From B10-G9 sp964627755 (GTDB lineage Bacteria; Chloroflexota; Anaerolineae; Anaerolineales; UBA11858): a stretch of DNA of 21,108 bases. A program made the translations under genes and the position numbers. The notes under the pieces are model-generated. The model saw nothing but the letters and a program-made list of their open reading frames with translations. It searched no databases and was not told the origin of the DNA. Below, piece after piece: positions 7,890 through 15,009 of the stretch (its first letter is position 1; every line of letters begins with the position of its first letter). The stretch is taken from NCBI GenBank assembly GCA_964627755.1, contig CAZVIH010000010.1, positions 1 through 21,108 of the forward strand, in the 5' to 3' direction.

Positions 7890-8270
7890 ATGGTTACCAG
7901 CGAAGAAAGGATGAAAATCCTCAAAATGATCAGTGATGGGAAAATATCGGCCCAGGAAGGATCACAGTTAATATCAGCCCTCTCCCAGCGGAGCGAAAAG
8001 GCTAACAAGGTTGCAAAAAGATCCCTTTCAAGCCAGATGCTGCGGGTTCGGGTTACAGATATGTCTACCGGAAAAACCAAGGTAAATGTAAATGTACCTA
8101 TGAAATTGGTGGATGCGGGATTAAATATCGCCGCCCAGTTCACCCCGGAGATGGAAAACGCTCAAATGATGGAAGCTGTGAAGGAAGCCCTGTCTGAGAA
8201 TTTGACCGGAAAGATCGTGGATGTGATAGACGAAGAAGACCGGGAACATGTCGAGATCTTCATCGAATAA
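7890..8270 (+). CDS. SHOCT-like N-terminus, small soluble protein
   Basis: A 126-residue protein. Residues 4-35 form the SHOCT-like hairpin (ERMKILKMISDGKIS then QEGSQLISALS). The remainder (about 50-126) has an R-V-R-V-T-D strand, NVNVPMKLVDAGL, and a closing acidic strand HVEIFIE, the same C-terminal layout as the preceding membrane protein but without TM segments. AAGGAG (7877-7882) lies 7 bases before the ATG, 27 bases after the preceding stop. It is the last gene of the operon; the terminator follows at once. It may be a soluble partner competing for or joining the same hairpin interactions. Confidence 0.75.
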   Translation: MVTSEERMKILKMISDGKISAQEGSQLISALSQRSEKANKVAKRSLSSQMLRVRVTDMSTGKTKVNVNVPMKLVDAGLNIAAQFTPEMENAQMMEAVKEALSENLTGKIVDVIDEEDREHVEIFIE

Positions 8271-8290
8271 TCTCTTTTTTATCAGGTAGA

Positions 8291-8329
8291 TTAAAGAAAA
8301 AAGCCCGGAATCCGGGCTTTTTTCTTTAA
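8291..8329. terminator. Perfect bidirectional terminator
   Basis: Two 19-base arms (8291-8309 and 8311-8329) form a perfect palindrome around A8310. The core is GCCCGGA/TCCGGGC, flanked by an A-run on the left and a T-run on the right. It sits between the operon ending at 8270 and the convergent PspC gene ending at 8348, and works in both directions by symmetry. Confidence 0.9.
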
Positions 8330-8347
8330 GGGTGCTGATAAAACCAT

Positions 8348-8596
8348 TTATTTCGCGGGCAGATCTTCAGCTTCAGCTGTGACAATATCATCTGCTGCTG
8401 GGACATATTCGGGCACAACGATCATCATGATAATATAAGCCCAGAACAATCCACTGACGGAGGCAAAGAAACCCAGCACAAATATCAGCCGTACAATAGT
8501 TGGGTCAATATCAAAGAAGTCTGCGATACCGGCACAAACACCTGCAATCATGCGGTCTTCTACCGAGCGATAAAGTTTCTTGTTTTCAATAGCCAT
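8348..8596 (-). CDS. PspC domain protein
   Basis: An 82-residue small membrane protein. KKLYRSVEDRMIAGVCAGIA and DIDPTIVRLIFVL are the PspC-domain hallmarks. The domain consists of a basic N-terminal segment, an amphipathic helix (IAGVCAGIADFFDID) and a TM helix at about 35-63, followed by an acidic tail of about 20 residues. PspC proteins sense or relay envelope stress in the phage-shock and Lia/Yvl-type systems. AGGAGA at about 8604-8609 precedes the ATG (8596-8594). It converges on the DUF2089/DUF4097 operon, whose members accompany PspC in several phyla, so a shared envelope-stress role is likely. Confidence 0.9.
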   Translation of the reverse strand: MAIENKKLYRSVEDRMIAGVCAGIADFFDIDPTIVRLIFVLGFFASVSGLFWAYIIMMIVVPEYVPAADDIVTAEAEDLPAK

Positions 8597-8713
8597 TTCT
8601 AATTCTCCTGATCACTAATCTTTATTATCTAACAGAATATACGGTAAGATTGAATTAAAGTTGTATTTAATCAATAAAACCAGTCTTGCTCTTTTTACTC
8701 GCTCTTCTTTTGA

Positions 8714-8719
8714 TATAAT
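8714..8719 (+). promoter_or_regulatory. Extended -10 promoter of XRE-cupin gene
   Basis: TGATATAAT at 8711-8719 is a perfect TATAAT with the TGn extension. No good -35 lies 17 bases upstream (CTTTTT at 8691-8696), consistent with an extended -10 promoter. GAGG follows near 8736-8739, before the ATG at 8746. Confidence 0.65.
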
Positions 8720-8745
8720 CAAAGCAATAAAACAGCCGAGGTAAT

Positions 8746-9375
8746 ATGGATATTTACGATCAGGAAGCACCATCAGTTAACATCAGCGACCGCTTGCGCC
8801 AGCTCCGGGAAGAACGAGAGCTTTCCATCCGGGGTTTGGGCCGCCTTAGTGGATTATCCGCAAACGCGCTCAGCGTCATTGAAAGAGGGTTGTCTTCACC
8901 ATCAGTGAGCACTCTTTATAAAATTGCCACAGCATTAGAAATACCGGTAACAGCCTTTTTTGAGGAAACTCCTCCCAAACAGGACGTTGTGCTCGTCAAA
9001 GCGTCTGAACGCAACCGCATCCCTCTTTACCGGGGTTTATGGGAAGGCCTGGGCGGGTCCCAATATGAAGGATCTGTAGAACCTTCTATGATCACCCTGG
9101 AAGCTGGCAGCAGCAGCGGACGGTTCCCGATGTCCCATTCCGGTCATGAGTTTGTCTTTTGCCTGCGGGGCGAATTTGTCTATGAGGTTGGCGATGATAT
9201 TTACACTCTCGAAGCCGGGGACGCCTTGTTATTCTCAGCTGGGCTGGAGCATAAATGGCACAATCCTGGCCACACAGTTGCCAATGCCCTGATCGTGTTG
9301 TGTGGTTTCAGGCCCGGGGAAAGCCCCAGCAAATATCACCTGGCATCAGGAAAAATAGAAGAATTAGAAGACTAA
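8746..9375 (+). CDS. XRE-family transcriptional regulator with cupin domain
   Basis: A 209-residue protein. Residues about 13-73 form an XRE-type helix-turn-helix (RLRQLREERELSIRGLGRLS, then SANALSVIERG and STLYKIATALEIPVTAFF). Residues about 112-195 form a double-stranded beta-helix cupin domain with HSGHEFVFCLRGEF and GDALLFSAGLEHKWHN, including the His residues usual for small-ligand or metal binding. Proteins of this layout (PuuR/SutR-like) are usually repressors responding to amines, amino acids or sulfur compounds. It stands alone between two terminators, so its target is not evident. Autoregulation is plausible. Confidence 0.88.
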   Translation: MDIYDQEAPSVNISDRLRQLREERELSIRGLGRLSGLSANALSVIERGLSSPSVSTLYKIATALEIPVTAFFEETPPKQDVVLVKASERNRIPLYRGLWEGLGGSQYEGSVEPSMITLEAGSSSGRFPMSHSGHEFVFCLRGEFVYEVGDDIYTLEAGDALLFSAGLEHKWHNPGHTVANALIVLCGFRPGESPSKYHLASGKIEELED

Positions 9376-9393
9376 ACTCATTTCCAAAGAGTA

Positions 9394-9428
9394 AAAAAAG
9401 CCTTGTAAATATTTTACAAGGCTTTTTT
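9394..9428. terminator. Bidirectional terminator after XRE-cupin gene
   Basis: Perfect 16-base arms (9394-9409 and 9413-9428) around a TAT loop, with core GCCTTGTAAA and its complement, an A-run at the left end and a T-run at the right. It serves the XRE gene (ending 9375) and the convergent DsrE-like gene (ending 9450). Confidence 0.9.
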
Positions 9429-9449
9429 GTATATTTCTGGATCTAACTC

Positions 9450-9816
9450 TCATACAAATACGATTTGCGGCCCTTCTGCAAGGTCCATGAATTCCATGGC
9501 GCCAAGTATTGTCGCGCCGTCAGCCAGATCGTCCTCGGTTAATTTCATCTTATCCATAGCCATATTGCAGCCATAAACATAGGCGCCAGCGTCAATTAAC
9601 AGTTCAATGAACTCGGGAACTCGCGGAAATCCCAGTTTCTTGATCTCTCCCCTCATCATCCAGTATGCAGCTGTACTCATATCGGGCAGCACACCCATCA
9701 ACGAGGGAATGTGAAACCAGGGATGCATATTCGGATTACCGATTGTGGCCACGTTTAACTTGCTCATTTTCTTTTTCGTGATAATATCCAGCCCCCCAAA
9801 TGACAACCCTTTTCAT
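9450..9816 (-). pseudogene. DsrE/DsrF/DrsH-like protein, damaged 5' end
   Basis: An open frame from TTG at 9806 (118 codons) encodes the later part of a DrsE_2-type sulfur-relay-like protein: GGLDIITKKK, PDMSTAAYWMM, VPEFIELLIDAGAYVYGC and MAMDKMKLTEDDL (the Cys and the following M-x-M-D pattern are family hallmarks). Family members normally have about 40 more residues first, ending in an F-W-G-L-D strand. A proper start exists at ATG 9816 with AGGAG and a promoter, reading MKRVVIWG, which looks like the family's first strand joined directly to W-G-L-D. That frame shifts at a run of six C (9793-9798, plus strand). So an out-of-frame internal deletion or indel is likely. A shortened product from TTG 9806 or ATG 9767 remains possible. 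Confidence 0.65.
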
Positions 9817-9863
9817 CTTCCACAACTCCTGGATATACCTCTAAACTCGGCTAATTTAGGTCC

Positions 9864-9892
9864 TATATAAGCAAAATCTGTCCTAAGTGCAA
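9864..9892 (-). promoter_or_regulatory. Promoter of damaged DsrE-like gene
   Basis: On the minus strand TTGCAC (9892-9887), 17-base spacer, TATATA (9869-9864). It is followed by AGGAG and the ATG at 9816, which supports 9816 as the original start. Confidence 0.5.
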
Positions 9893-10053
9893 AGTATAAC
9901 AAGGGCTATGTTGTCATATTACATTTATTAGAAGATATGCACTGATGCTTTCTTACAGATCGTTTAGAGTTTTTTTTTACATCACGAATCAGTTTTCTTC
10001 CTGAAATAAAAACTTGCCAATAATCAAACAAACCAGGGAGACTTATTTTTTTG

Positions 10054-10059
10054 TATAAT
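10054..10059 (+). promoter_or_regulatory. -10 element upstream of holin-like gene
   Basis: TATAAT at 10054-10059 lies about 30 bases before the first ATG of the small membrane gene. No matching -35 was found at 16-18 bases upstream. The rest of the gap 9893-10053 is AT-rich and holds nothing else that I can name. Confidence 0.45.
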
Positions 10060-10091
10060 GTAAGAAAATAGAATGGTCCAGGATGGTCGAT

Positions 10092-10361
10092 ATGAAACTC
10101 AATATCAAAGCCTTTGCCCTTGCTGTTGGATTAGTCTGGGGGTTTAACTGGTTTGGCCTGACCTGGTGGTATATCCTCACAAAAGGTATCACGCATGAGA
10201 AGATCGCTTTTGTCAGCGATACTTATGTTGGTTTCACCGTCAGCCCTCTGGGCAGCCTGGTGGCTTTGGTATATGGCTTTTTTGACGGATTTTTTCTCGG
10301 TTTATTAATAGCCTGGATTTACAACAAGATCGCTCCCCGCTTGAGATCAAAAGAGGAATAA
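10092..10361 (+). CDS. Small holin-like integral membrane protein
   Basis: An 89-residue protein from ATG 10092. A frame from ATG 10083 adds only MVD, but AGG at 10080-10082 is well spaced only for 10092. There are two membrane segments: about 6-28 (ALAVGLVWGFNWFGLTWW) and about 50-78 (SPLGSLVALVYGFFDGFFLG), with a short basic tail NKIAPRLRSKEE. The G-S-L-x-x-L-V-x-G-F-x-D-G-F-x-x-G pattern is that of small chromosomal proteins often labelled bacteriophage holin family. No phage genes are near, so lysis is not implied. Function unknown. Confidence 0.7.
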   Translation: MKLNIKAFALAVGLVWGFNWFGLTWWYILTKGITHEKIAFVSDTYVGFTVSPLGSLVALVYGFFDGFFLGLLIAWIYNKIAPRLRSKEE

Positions 10362-10396
10362 CTTACGATCCAGAATATTATTGGAAGAATAGTGAG

Positions 10397-10423
10397 GGCG
10401 ACGCGCTGCGTCGCCTTTTTTTT
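10397..10423 (+). terminator. Rho-independent terminator after holin-like gene
   Basis: GGCGACGC (10397-10404), loop GCT, GCGTCGCC (10408-10415), then eight T. An 8-bp perfect GC-rich stem. Confidence 0.9.
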
Positions 10424-10449
10424 GTATATAGAACGGAAGTCCTTAAAAG

Positions 10450-10575
10450 GGCGGAGCCAAACGTCCCCGTTCGGGGACGTTTAATTCCCACCCTATCTGA
10501 AACCCTGGAAGGAAATATGGACCTTGTATCTCTGTGGGATTTCAACGTCGGCTTGCGCCGACGTTTGGCTCCGCC
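10450..10575. repeat. REPIN-like double palindrome (126 bp)
   Basis: The ends are a perfect 16-base inverted repeat: GGCGGAGCCAAACGTC (10450-10465) and its complement (10560-10575). Each end leads into its own hairpin. The left hairpin has arms 10459-10469 and 10472-10482; the right has arms 10544-10552 and 10557-10565, with loop TTGC. The two hairpins share the outer AACGTC bases but differ inside (CCCCG versus GGC). Two REP-type units facing each other is the layout of REPINs, non-autonomous elements mobilised by TnpA-REP-type transposases. No transposase is in the window. It fills the gap between the terminator of the holin-like gene and the stop of the VIT-vWA gene. Confidence 0.6.
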
Positions 10576-10601
10576 AGACAAAGCAAATACGATCTTCTTT
10601 A

Positions 10602-12986
10602 TCAAATAAACTTGGACCTCACACCCAACAGCGCCAAAGCAGCCAGTAATGGTGCAGAACAGAGTGACCGTAAACCAGTAAACACAGGAAAACCGGTCTC
10701 CTCATTTACTTGAGATGTGTTTTCAGGTTGTGTTAACCTGAAAGGCAGGCTGCTGATACCCTGCTCTTCCGGAACAATCTGATAAACCTCACCATCGGCA
10801 ATGAAGATCACCTGTTCTCCCAGGGCCAGGTATTTTCCCCAATCCGGTCGGGAGGCAAGCAGCTGATAATACACCTCTGTACCAAATCCAATTTCAGTTG
10901 GAGCCATGGTAGAAGCATCATACCGGCTGTCGATCCAGATCTCTTCCTGCAGGAAGAAAGTCTTATCTCCTACATACTTCCATTTTGATTCAAGAATATC
11001 GCCGGTATACTGATCTACCGGCATCCCGGCCTGCGGCACGGATTCTGCAGCGCGTAAATTGGATTCCGCGTCAGCCTTATCCACCGCTTCCGCTCCAACT
11101 GCCGCCCCGGCGTAGTCTTGTGCCAATTCGTGGGCTTCTTCTTCCCAACCCTCTCCTGAGAAGAGGTCATCTTCCTCCACCAGGAACGAGGTATAGGGGG
11201 TGATGATCCCGTAGCGAATACTGAGTTGGATTACCGCATCCACCCATTCAGAATTCTCTCCCTGATGTCGGATCTGGTTCAGCAGATATCCTATTTTCCT
11301 TGTCGCCCACAGTCGGGGGATAAAACTGTTTACTTCACTGAATTCTGAGCCCGCCCGGAAGTCCCCCCTGATAGAATAAACCCGCTTCTCAGAATTCACT
11401 GAGCCAGTTAATCGGATGGTTGACTTTCCCGATTCCCCTGCCGCCAAGCGATAGCGGCCTGCGATCAGCAACTGAGTACCGGAGAACAGGTCGGGCAGCT
11501 CTGCTGGATAGATCTCTTCTACCAGGATACCCCCGAAATCCAAGTCCAGATTGGACAGGACCGGGGTCTGGATCATTGAAAAAAGCTCTGATACCTCTTC
11601 GTCTATCCGCTCATCAGGACGCACATAACTCACCAATCCCCGATTATCTTCCGCAAGGGAATCCAGCAGCTCGGTATTTACATCATCTCCTACCCCAAAC
11701 GCAAATAAACGCAGGTAATGGGTAGAATTGTTTTTTGTATTGGCCAGGATCTGATCGATCTCTGTTTCCCCTTCAGTTGGCAGCCCATCTGTCAAAAACA
11801 GCACCACCAGTGGGCGCGCGGTATTGCTATCCTCGGTCGGATTGCGCTGCGCAACAGCTTCAAGCAGGGCCTGATTGATATTGGTGCCTCCCAAAGCAGG
11901 CATACTTTCTATCCATGAGATGGCCCGGGATGCTTTAGAAACCGGCTGGAGCTGATAGTCAAAATGTTTTACTCCAGTCGAAAAAGCGATCACGTTAAAT
12001 CTATCCTCTGGATTGAGATGGGTCAGGATATACCTGGCTGCCTCTTTGGCCTGAGATAGTTTGTCACCCTCCATGGACCCCGAAGTGTCCAGGACCAGGA
12101 CGATATCCCTGGGAATGACCTGATCGATCTCCACAGATGGAGCAGCTAAGAGTAAAAAATAACCCTCCTGCCCAAACCCGCGGCCGACATCAAGATCTGG
12201 ATAAGTCAACAAATGCAGGCCAACATCATCATCACTGTGAGTATAGATTAATTCAAAATCCTGATCCGGGAGCACATTATATTCTTCATAACCCAGAATG
12301 ACTTGATGATCTCCCTCTCTTTGAATGTAAACCCGATCCTGGTGGGTCGGAGAATAGACTGCCCTCAGGGATCGGGAGGATGTTAATTCGATCCGCACAG
12401 AACAATCCTCCAGGGGGCGGGCTGAAAATTTCTCTGTATTCAGTGGATAGACATACTTGATGAGGCTATTCTCCTGGCTTAATACCTGACTGTACTCCAA
12501 CTCGATCTTCCTTGAACCTCCAGGTGGAATAGGATAGATCCGGGCCTGGACTGCCCCTTTTCCAATATATTCCAACAGGGCAGGATCCCGGCGTTGGCGG
12601 ACAATATCCTCGTAGATCTGCCTGGCTTGATCAGCTGGGAGGATTTTTCCCTCAATGGGCTGCCCATCCACCCAGATAATGAATTTTGAGATCGAAGCGC
12701 CATCCGGGATGGGAAAGATATAAGTTCCTTCCACTTCCCAGTCATATTCGTTTAGAAATTCCTGCTCTACCCTGGTGACAGCAATCTGGTCCGAAATAGA
12801 AACCGATACCCGATGATAACCAATGGTCAGCCAGCTCTCTTGCAGTGGAGCAGGATCCGGCCAGGGGGGCGGATCCGGAATGATAATGCCATCTGCCAGG
12901 GCAGGTTGAGCAAAACCCAACAAAGCCAATAAAACCAAAACAAGGCTGGTAAAGATTTTGAATTGAAAGTTTATAGGGGAAACCAT
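10602..12986 (-). CDS. Secreted VIT and von Willebrand factor A domain protein
   Basis: A 794-residue protein. The signal peptide (about 1-31) ends in A-L-A. The VIT (inter-alpha-trypsin inhibitor-type) domain lies at about 49-170. The vWA domain at about 290-475 has an intact MIDAS, DTSGS at Asp300-Ser304, with TDGLPTEGE further on. A mixed beta region and a helical acidic segment (about 610-660) follow. The C-terminus is a hydrophobic helix with basic residues at the very end (LLAALALLGVRSKF), so the protein is probably retained on the membrane facing out. VIT-vWA proteins mediate metal-dependent adhesion or surface complex formation. AGGAGGAG (12991-12998) precedes the ATG. It lies 91 bases downstream of the methyltransferase genes and may be read with them or from its own promoter, which I could not find. 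Confidence 0.88.
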   Translation of the reverse strand: MVSPINFQFKIFTSLVLVLLALLGFAQPALADGIIIPDPPPWPDPAPLQESWLTIGYHRVSVSISDQIAVTRVEQEFLNEYDWEVEGTYIFPIPDGASISKFIIWVDGQPIEGKILPADQARQIYEDIVRQRRDPALLEYIGKGAVQARIYPIPPGGSRKIELEYSQVLSQENSLIKYVYPLNTEKFSARPLEDCSVRIELTSSRSLRAVYSPTHQDRVYIQREGDHQVILGYEEYNVLPDQDFELIYTHSDDDVGLHLLTYPDLDVGRGFGQEGYFLLLAAPSVEIDQVIPRDIVLVLDTSGSMEGDKLSQAKEAARYILTHLNPEDRFNVIAFSTGVKHFDYQLQPVSKASRAISWIESMPALGGTNINQALLEAVAQRNPTEDSNTARPLVVLFLTDGLPTEGETEIDQILANTKNNSTHYLRLFAFGVGDDVNTELLDSLAEDNRGLVSYVRPDERIDEEVSELFSMIQTPVLSNLDLDFGGILVEEIYPAELPDLFSGTQLLIAGRYRLAAGESGKSTIRLTGSVNSEKRVYSIRGDFRAGSEFSEVNSFIPRLWATRKIGYLLNQIRHQGENSEWVDAVIQLSIRYGIITPYTSFLVEEDDLFSGEGWEEEAHELAQDYAGAAVGAEAVDKADAESNLRAAESVPQAGMPVDQYTGDILESKWKYVGDKTFFLQEEIWIDSRYDASTMAPTEIGFGTEVYYQLLASRPDWGKYLALGEQVIFIADGEVYQIVPEEQGISSLPFRLTQPENTSQVNEETGFPVFTGLRSLCSAPLLAALALLGVRSKFI

Positions 12987-13077
12987 AGCTCTCCTCCTGA
13001 GAATATTCCACTTGTGAGGAGATGACGGTCAGAAGACCTGAAAAGTTCCCTTCAATTTAGACTGCCTGGGCAGTTTT

Positions 13078-13743
13078 TCATTTTTCCTGATAGATATACT
13101 GCATATCAGGATATTCGGTGAAATAATAATGAGCCCAGATATAGATGTGATTAAAAAGGGCTGCCAGCAGGGCGGCCCTGGAATTAAAGACCAATCCAAT
13201 CAACCACAGAGCCAGAAAAGCATAGGTATACATGGCGTTGGATGACCAGCGGAAAATTCCATCTTTTACAAAAGGGAGGTTTCGATACTCATCCGGGCGA
13301 AAATGGTCCATCCCCAGGGCCCTTTCTACACCAAAATAGTAAACAAAAGAATACCCCATATAGCCCACAATCCCCAGACAGATGCCTATCAGAGGAATAT
13401 TGATCCAGAGAGGAATTGCTAAAGTGCCCCGGTTGGCAATCGCCAGGGCAAAGATTGTGATCGGCCGCGCCAGAAATAAGATCATAAATCCAACCGCCCA
13501 GGCAGCAAAGGCCCTCTCGCCCAGTGTTTTGGATAACCAGCCGTAATATAATTCGCCCCGCCAGCCGATTACCACATAGATCTGGTGTAGCACCGGAAAC
13601 AGGACAGACAGGAACAACCAGGTTCTGGTGGATAACCCCAGAAACGCTCCTTCCAGGATCTTTCCCCGGGCAGCGAGCCAGATCCCGCCAACCAAAACCA
13701 GAATGGAAATTAAATGGTAGGCTTGTTTTTCAAGGATCTTCAT
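13078..13743 (-). CDS. Integral membrane methyltransferase-like protein (ICMT/PEMT type)
   Basis: A 221-residue protein from ATG 13743. A GTG 26 codons upstream would overlap the preceding gene and adds a basic, non-conserved stretch, so I prefer the ATG. About five or six TM helices. The C-terminal part (FRWSSNAMYTYAFLALW, then FNHIYIWAHYYFTEYPDM and a final IY) resembles the end of isoprenylcysteine or phosphatidylethanolamine methyltransferases, where the His/Glu-rich loop holds S-adenosylmethionine. The usual R-H-P is replaced by R-W-S-S, so the match is looser than for its neighbour. It is the last of six closely spaced genes starting with gatC. Possible substrate: lipid or small hydrophobic molecule. 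Confidence 0.65.
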   Translation of the reverse strand: MKILEKQAYHLISILVLVGGIWLAARGKILEGAFLGLSTRTWLFLSVLFPVLHQIYVVIGWRGELYYGWLSKTLGERAFAAWAVGFMILFLARPITIFALAIANRGTLAIPLWINIPLIGICLGIVGYMGYSFVYYFGVERALGMDHFRPDEYRNLPFVKDGIFRWSSNAMYTYAFLALWLIGLVFNSRAALLAALFNHIYIWAHYYFTEYPDMQYIYQEK

Positions 13744-13765
13744 AGCTTCAGCAACCTGTCTGTGT

Positions 13766-14281
13766 TTAGAAAATTTTCGGAATAAAACGCTTGGTTTGAT
13801 CCATATAATTCTGGTAGGCACTCCCGAAGCGTTCCAGATTGTGTCCTTCTTCTATACTAGCCGTCAGGTACACACCAATGACCGTAGTGACCACCAATCC
13901 TGTTCCCAGCAGTGATGGGTCCTTGAGAAATGCGCCCATGCTGAATAACAGAAGCGATGTATAGAGGGGATGGCGGATATATTCGTAAACACCGCTGGTG
14001 ATCAAGCTGGTAGTATCTTCAAAATCGCCTTGCGGATCACCTTTAGTTTTTATCAGGAAAAAACCATGGCCGGCCAGGAATAATGAGCCTGCCAGGCAGA
14101 TCCAGGATAAAACTTGCCGAGCGGAAAAAGGATCGAGGAACCAGACAGCGGCATTCAAAAAAATCAAACCAAGAATGCTCTCAAAGACCAAAAATCGGGG
14201 AAAACGATAGGGATGGGAACGAGCCAGCGTAAAACCCAGCAATATGATCGTAAACAGGATCCAGCCCAGGAAATAAACCAT
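13766..14281 (-). CDS. Isoprenylcysteine carboxylmethyltransferase-family protein
   Basis: A 171-residue membrane protein with about five TM segments. SGVYEYIRHPLYTSLLLFSM carries the R-H-P-x-Y motif of the ICMT/PEMT family, and IEEGHNLERFGSAYQNYM the conserved E-E and following helix that bind S-adenosylmethionine. ATG 14281 is chosen over the in-frame TTG 14284 because AAGG lies 8 bases upstream. It starts 6 bases after the HAD hydrolase stop and ends 22 bases before the second methyltransferase-like gene. Bacterial members methylate various lipids and small molecules; the substrate cannot be read from sequence. Confidence 0.82.
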   Translation of the reverse strand: MVYFLGWILFTIILLGFTLARSHPYRFPRFLVFESILGLIFLNAAVWFLDPFSARQVLSWICLAGSLFLAGHGFFLIKTKGDPQGDFEDTTSLITSGVYEYIRHPLYTSLLLFSMGAFLKDPSLLGTGLVVTTVIGVYLTASIEEGHNLERFGSAYQNYMDQTKRFIPKIF

Positions 14282-14287
14282 CAATCT

Positions 14288-14995
14288 CTACCTTGAAAAC
14301 AAACCCGCCTCAACCAGCTTTGCCAATACCTGTGATAAGCCTTCCGCTTCCAGGTAGCGTTCCTGGTCCAGATGATTCGATGGATCATCTTCATGAGACC
14401 AGGTGGGATGCTCGGAAAGGTGGACTGCCCAGCCTCCCAGCTCCAGAACCGGCAGGATATCCGATCGCAGTGAATTGCCGATCATTAAGAATCTTTTTGG
14501 CTCTATATTGTAGCGATTCAGAATGCCCTCATACACTCCGGGAGACTTGTCACTGACTACTTCAACGGCCCGGAAATAATGGGCTAATCCCGAGGCCGCA
14601 AATTTCCGCTGCTGATGCAGGAGATCCCCCTTGGTAATCAACATCAAGGGAAAATTCGCTGAAAGTACTTCCAGGACAGAGCTGACACCTTCGAAAACCT
14701 CCACCTCGTGCGAGAGCATTTCCTTTGCCAGGCTGATCAGCTGCTGGATGTCAGCCGGGTGGATCTTCCCCTCCGTCAGCTTGATGCCGATCTCGATCAT
14801 CGAAAGCACAAAACTCATTACTCCGTATCCGAAGTACTGGATATTCTCAACTTCGAATTGATCGAACTCCTCGATATCAGCAGCATCCAGATCATACTTC
14901 AGCAGAATATCCAGGAACCTATCCCTGCCCTCGAGATAATATTCTTCATTCCTCCATAACGTGTCATCCGCGTCAAATGCAATCCAATCGATCAT
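14288..14995 (-). CDS. HAD superfamily hydrolase
   Basis: A 235-residue protein from ATG 14995. An upstream in-frame start would run back into the kinase gene and add 27 unlikely residues; AGAGG precedes the chosen ATG. Motif I is DADDTLW (nucleophile Asp8, acid/base Asp10). Motif II lies in LMLITKGD. Motif III is the Lys of SDKSPGVYEG. Motif IV is GNSLRSDI. The helical cap between motif I and II makes it a class I (L-2-haloacid dehalogenase/phosphatase-like) enzyme. It starts 14 bases after the sugar kinase stop. A phosphatase paired with a PfkB kinase may act on the same or linked metabolites; that is inference. Confidence 0.88.
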   Translation of the reverse strand: MIDWIAFDADDTLWRNEEYYLEGRDRFLDILLKYDLDAADIEEFDQFEVENIQYFGYGVMSFVLSMIEIGIKLTEGKIHPADIQQLISLAKEMLSHEVEVFEGVSSVLEVLSANFPLMLITKGDLLHQQRKFAASGLAHYFRAVEVVSDKSPGVYEGILNRYNIEPKRFLMIGNSLRSDILPVLELGGWAVHLSEHPTWSHEDDPSNHLDQERYLEAEGLSQVLAKLVEAGLFSR

Positions 14996-15009
14996 AAATC
15001 CTCTACCCA

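Noticed and set aside
10378..10605. 75-codon minus-strand frame between the holin-like and VIT-vWA genes
   Set aside because: It consists of the REPIN-like palindromes and the terminator; Arg/Lys/Ser-rich with no domain.
13061..13079. Small palindrome ACTGCC/GGCAGT followed by T-run on the plus strand
   Set aside because: Six-base stem with a 2-base centre, T-run on the strand with no upstream gene; as a minus-strand terminator it lacks a T tail.
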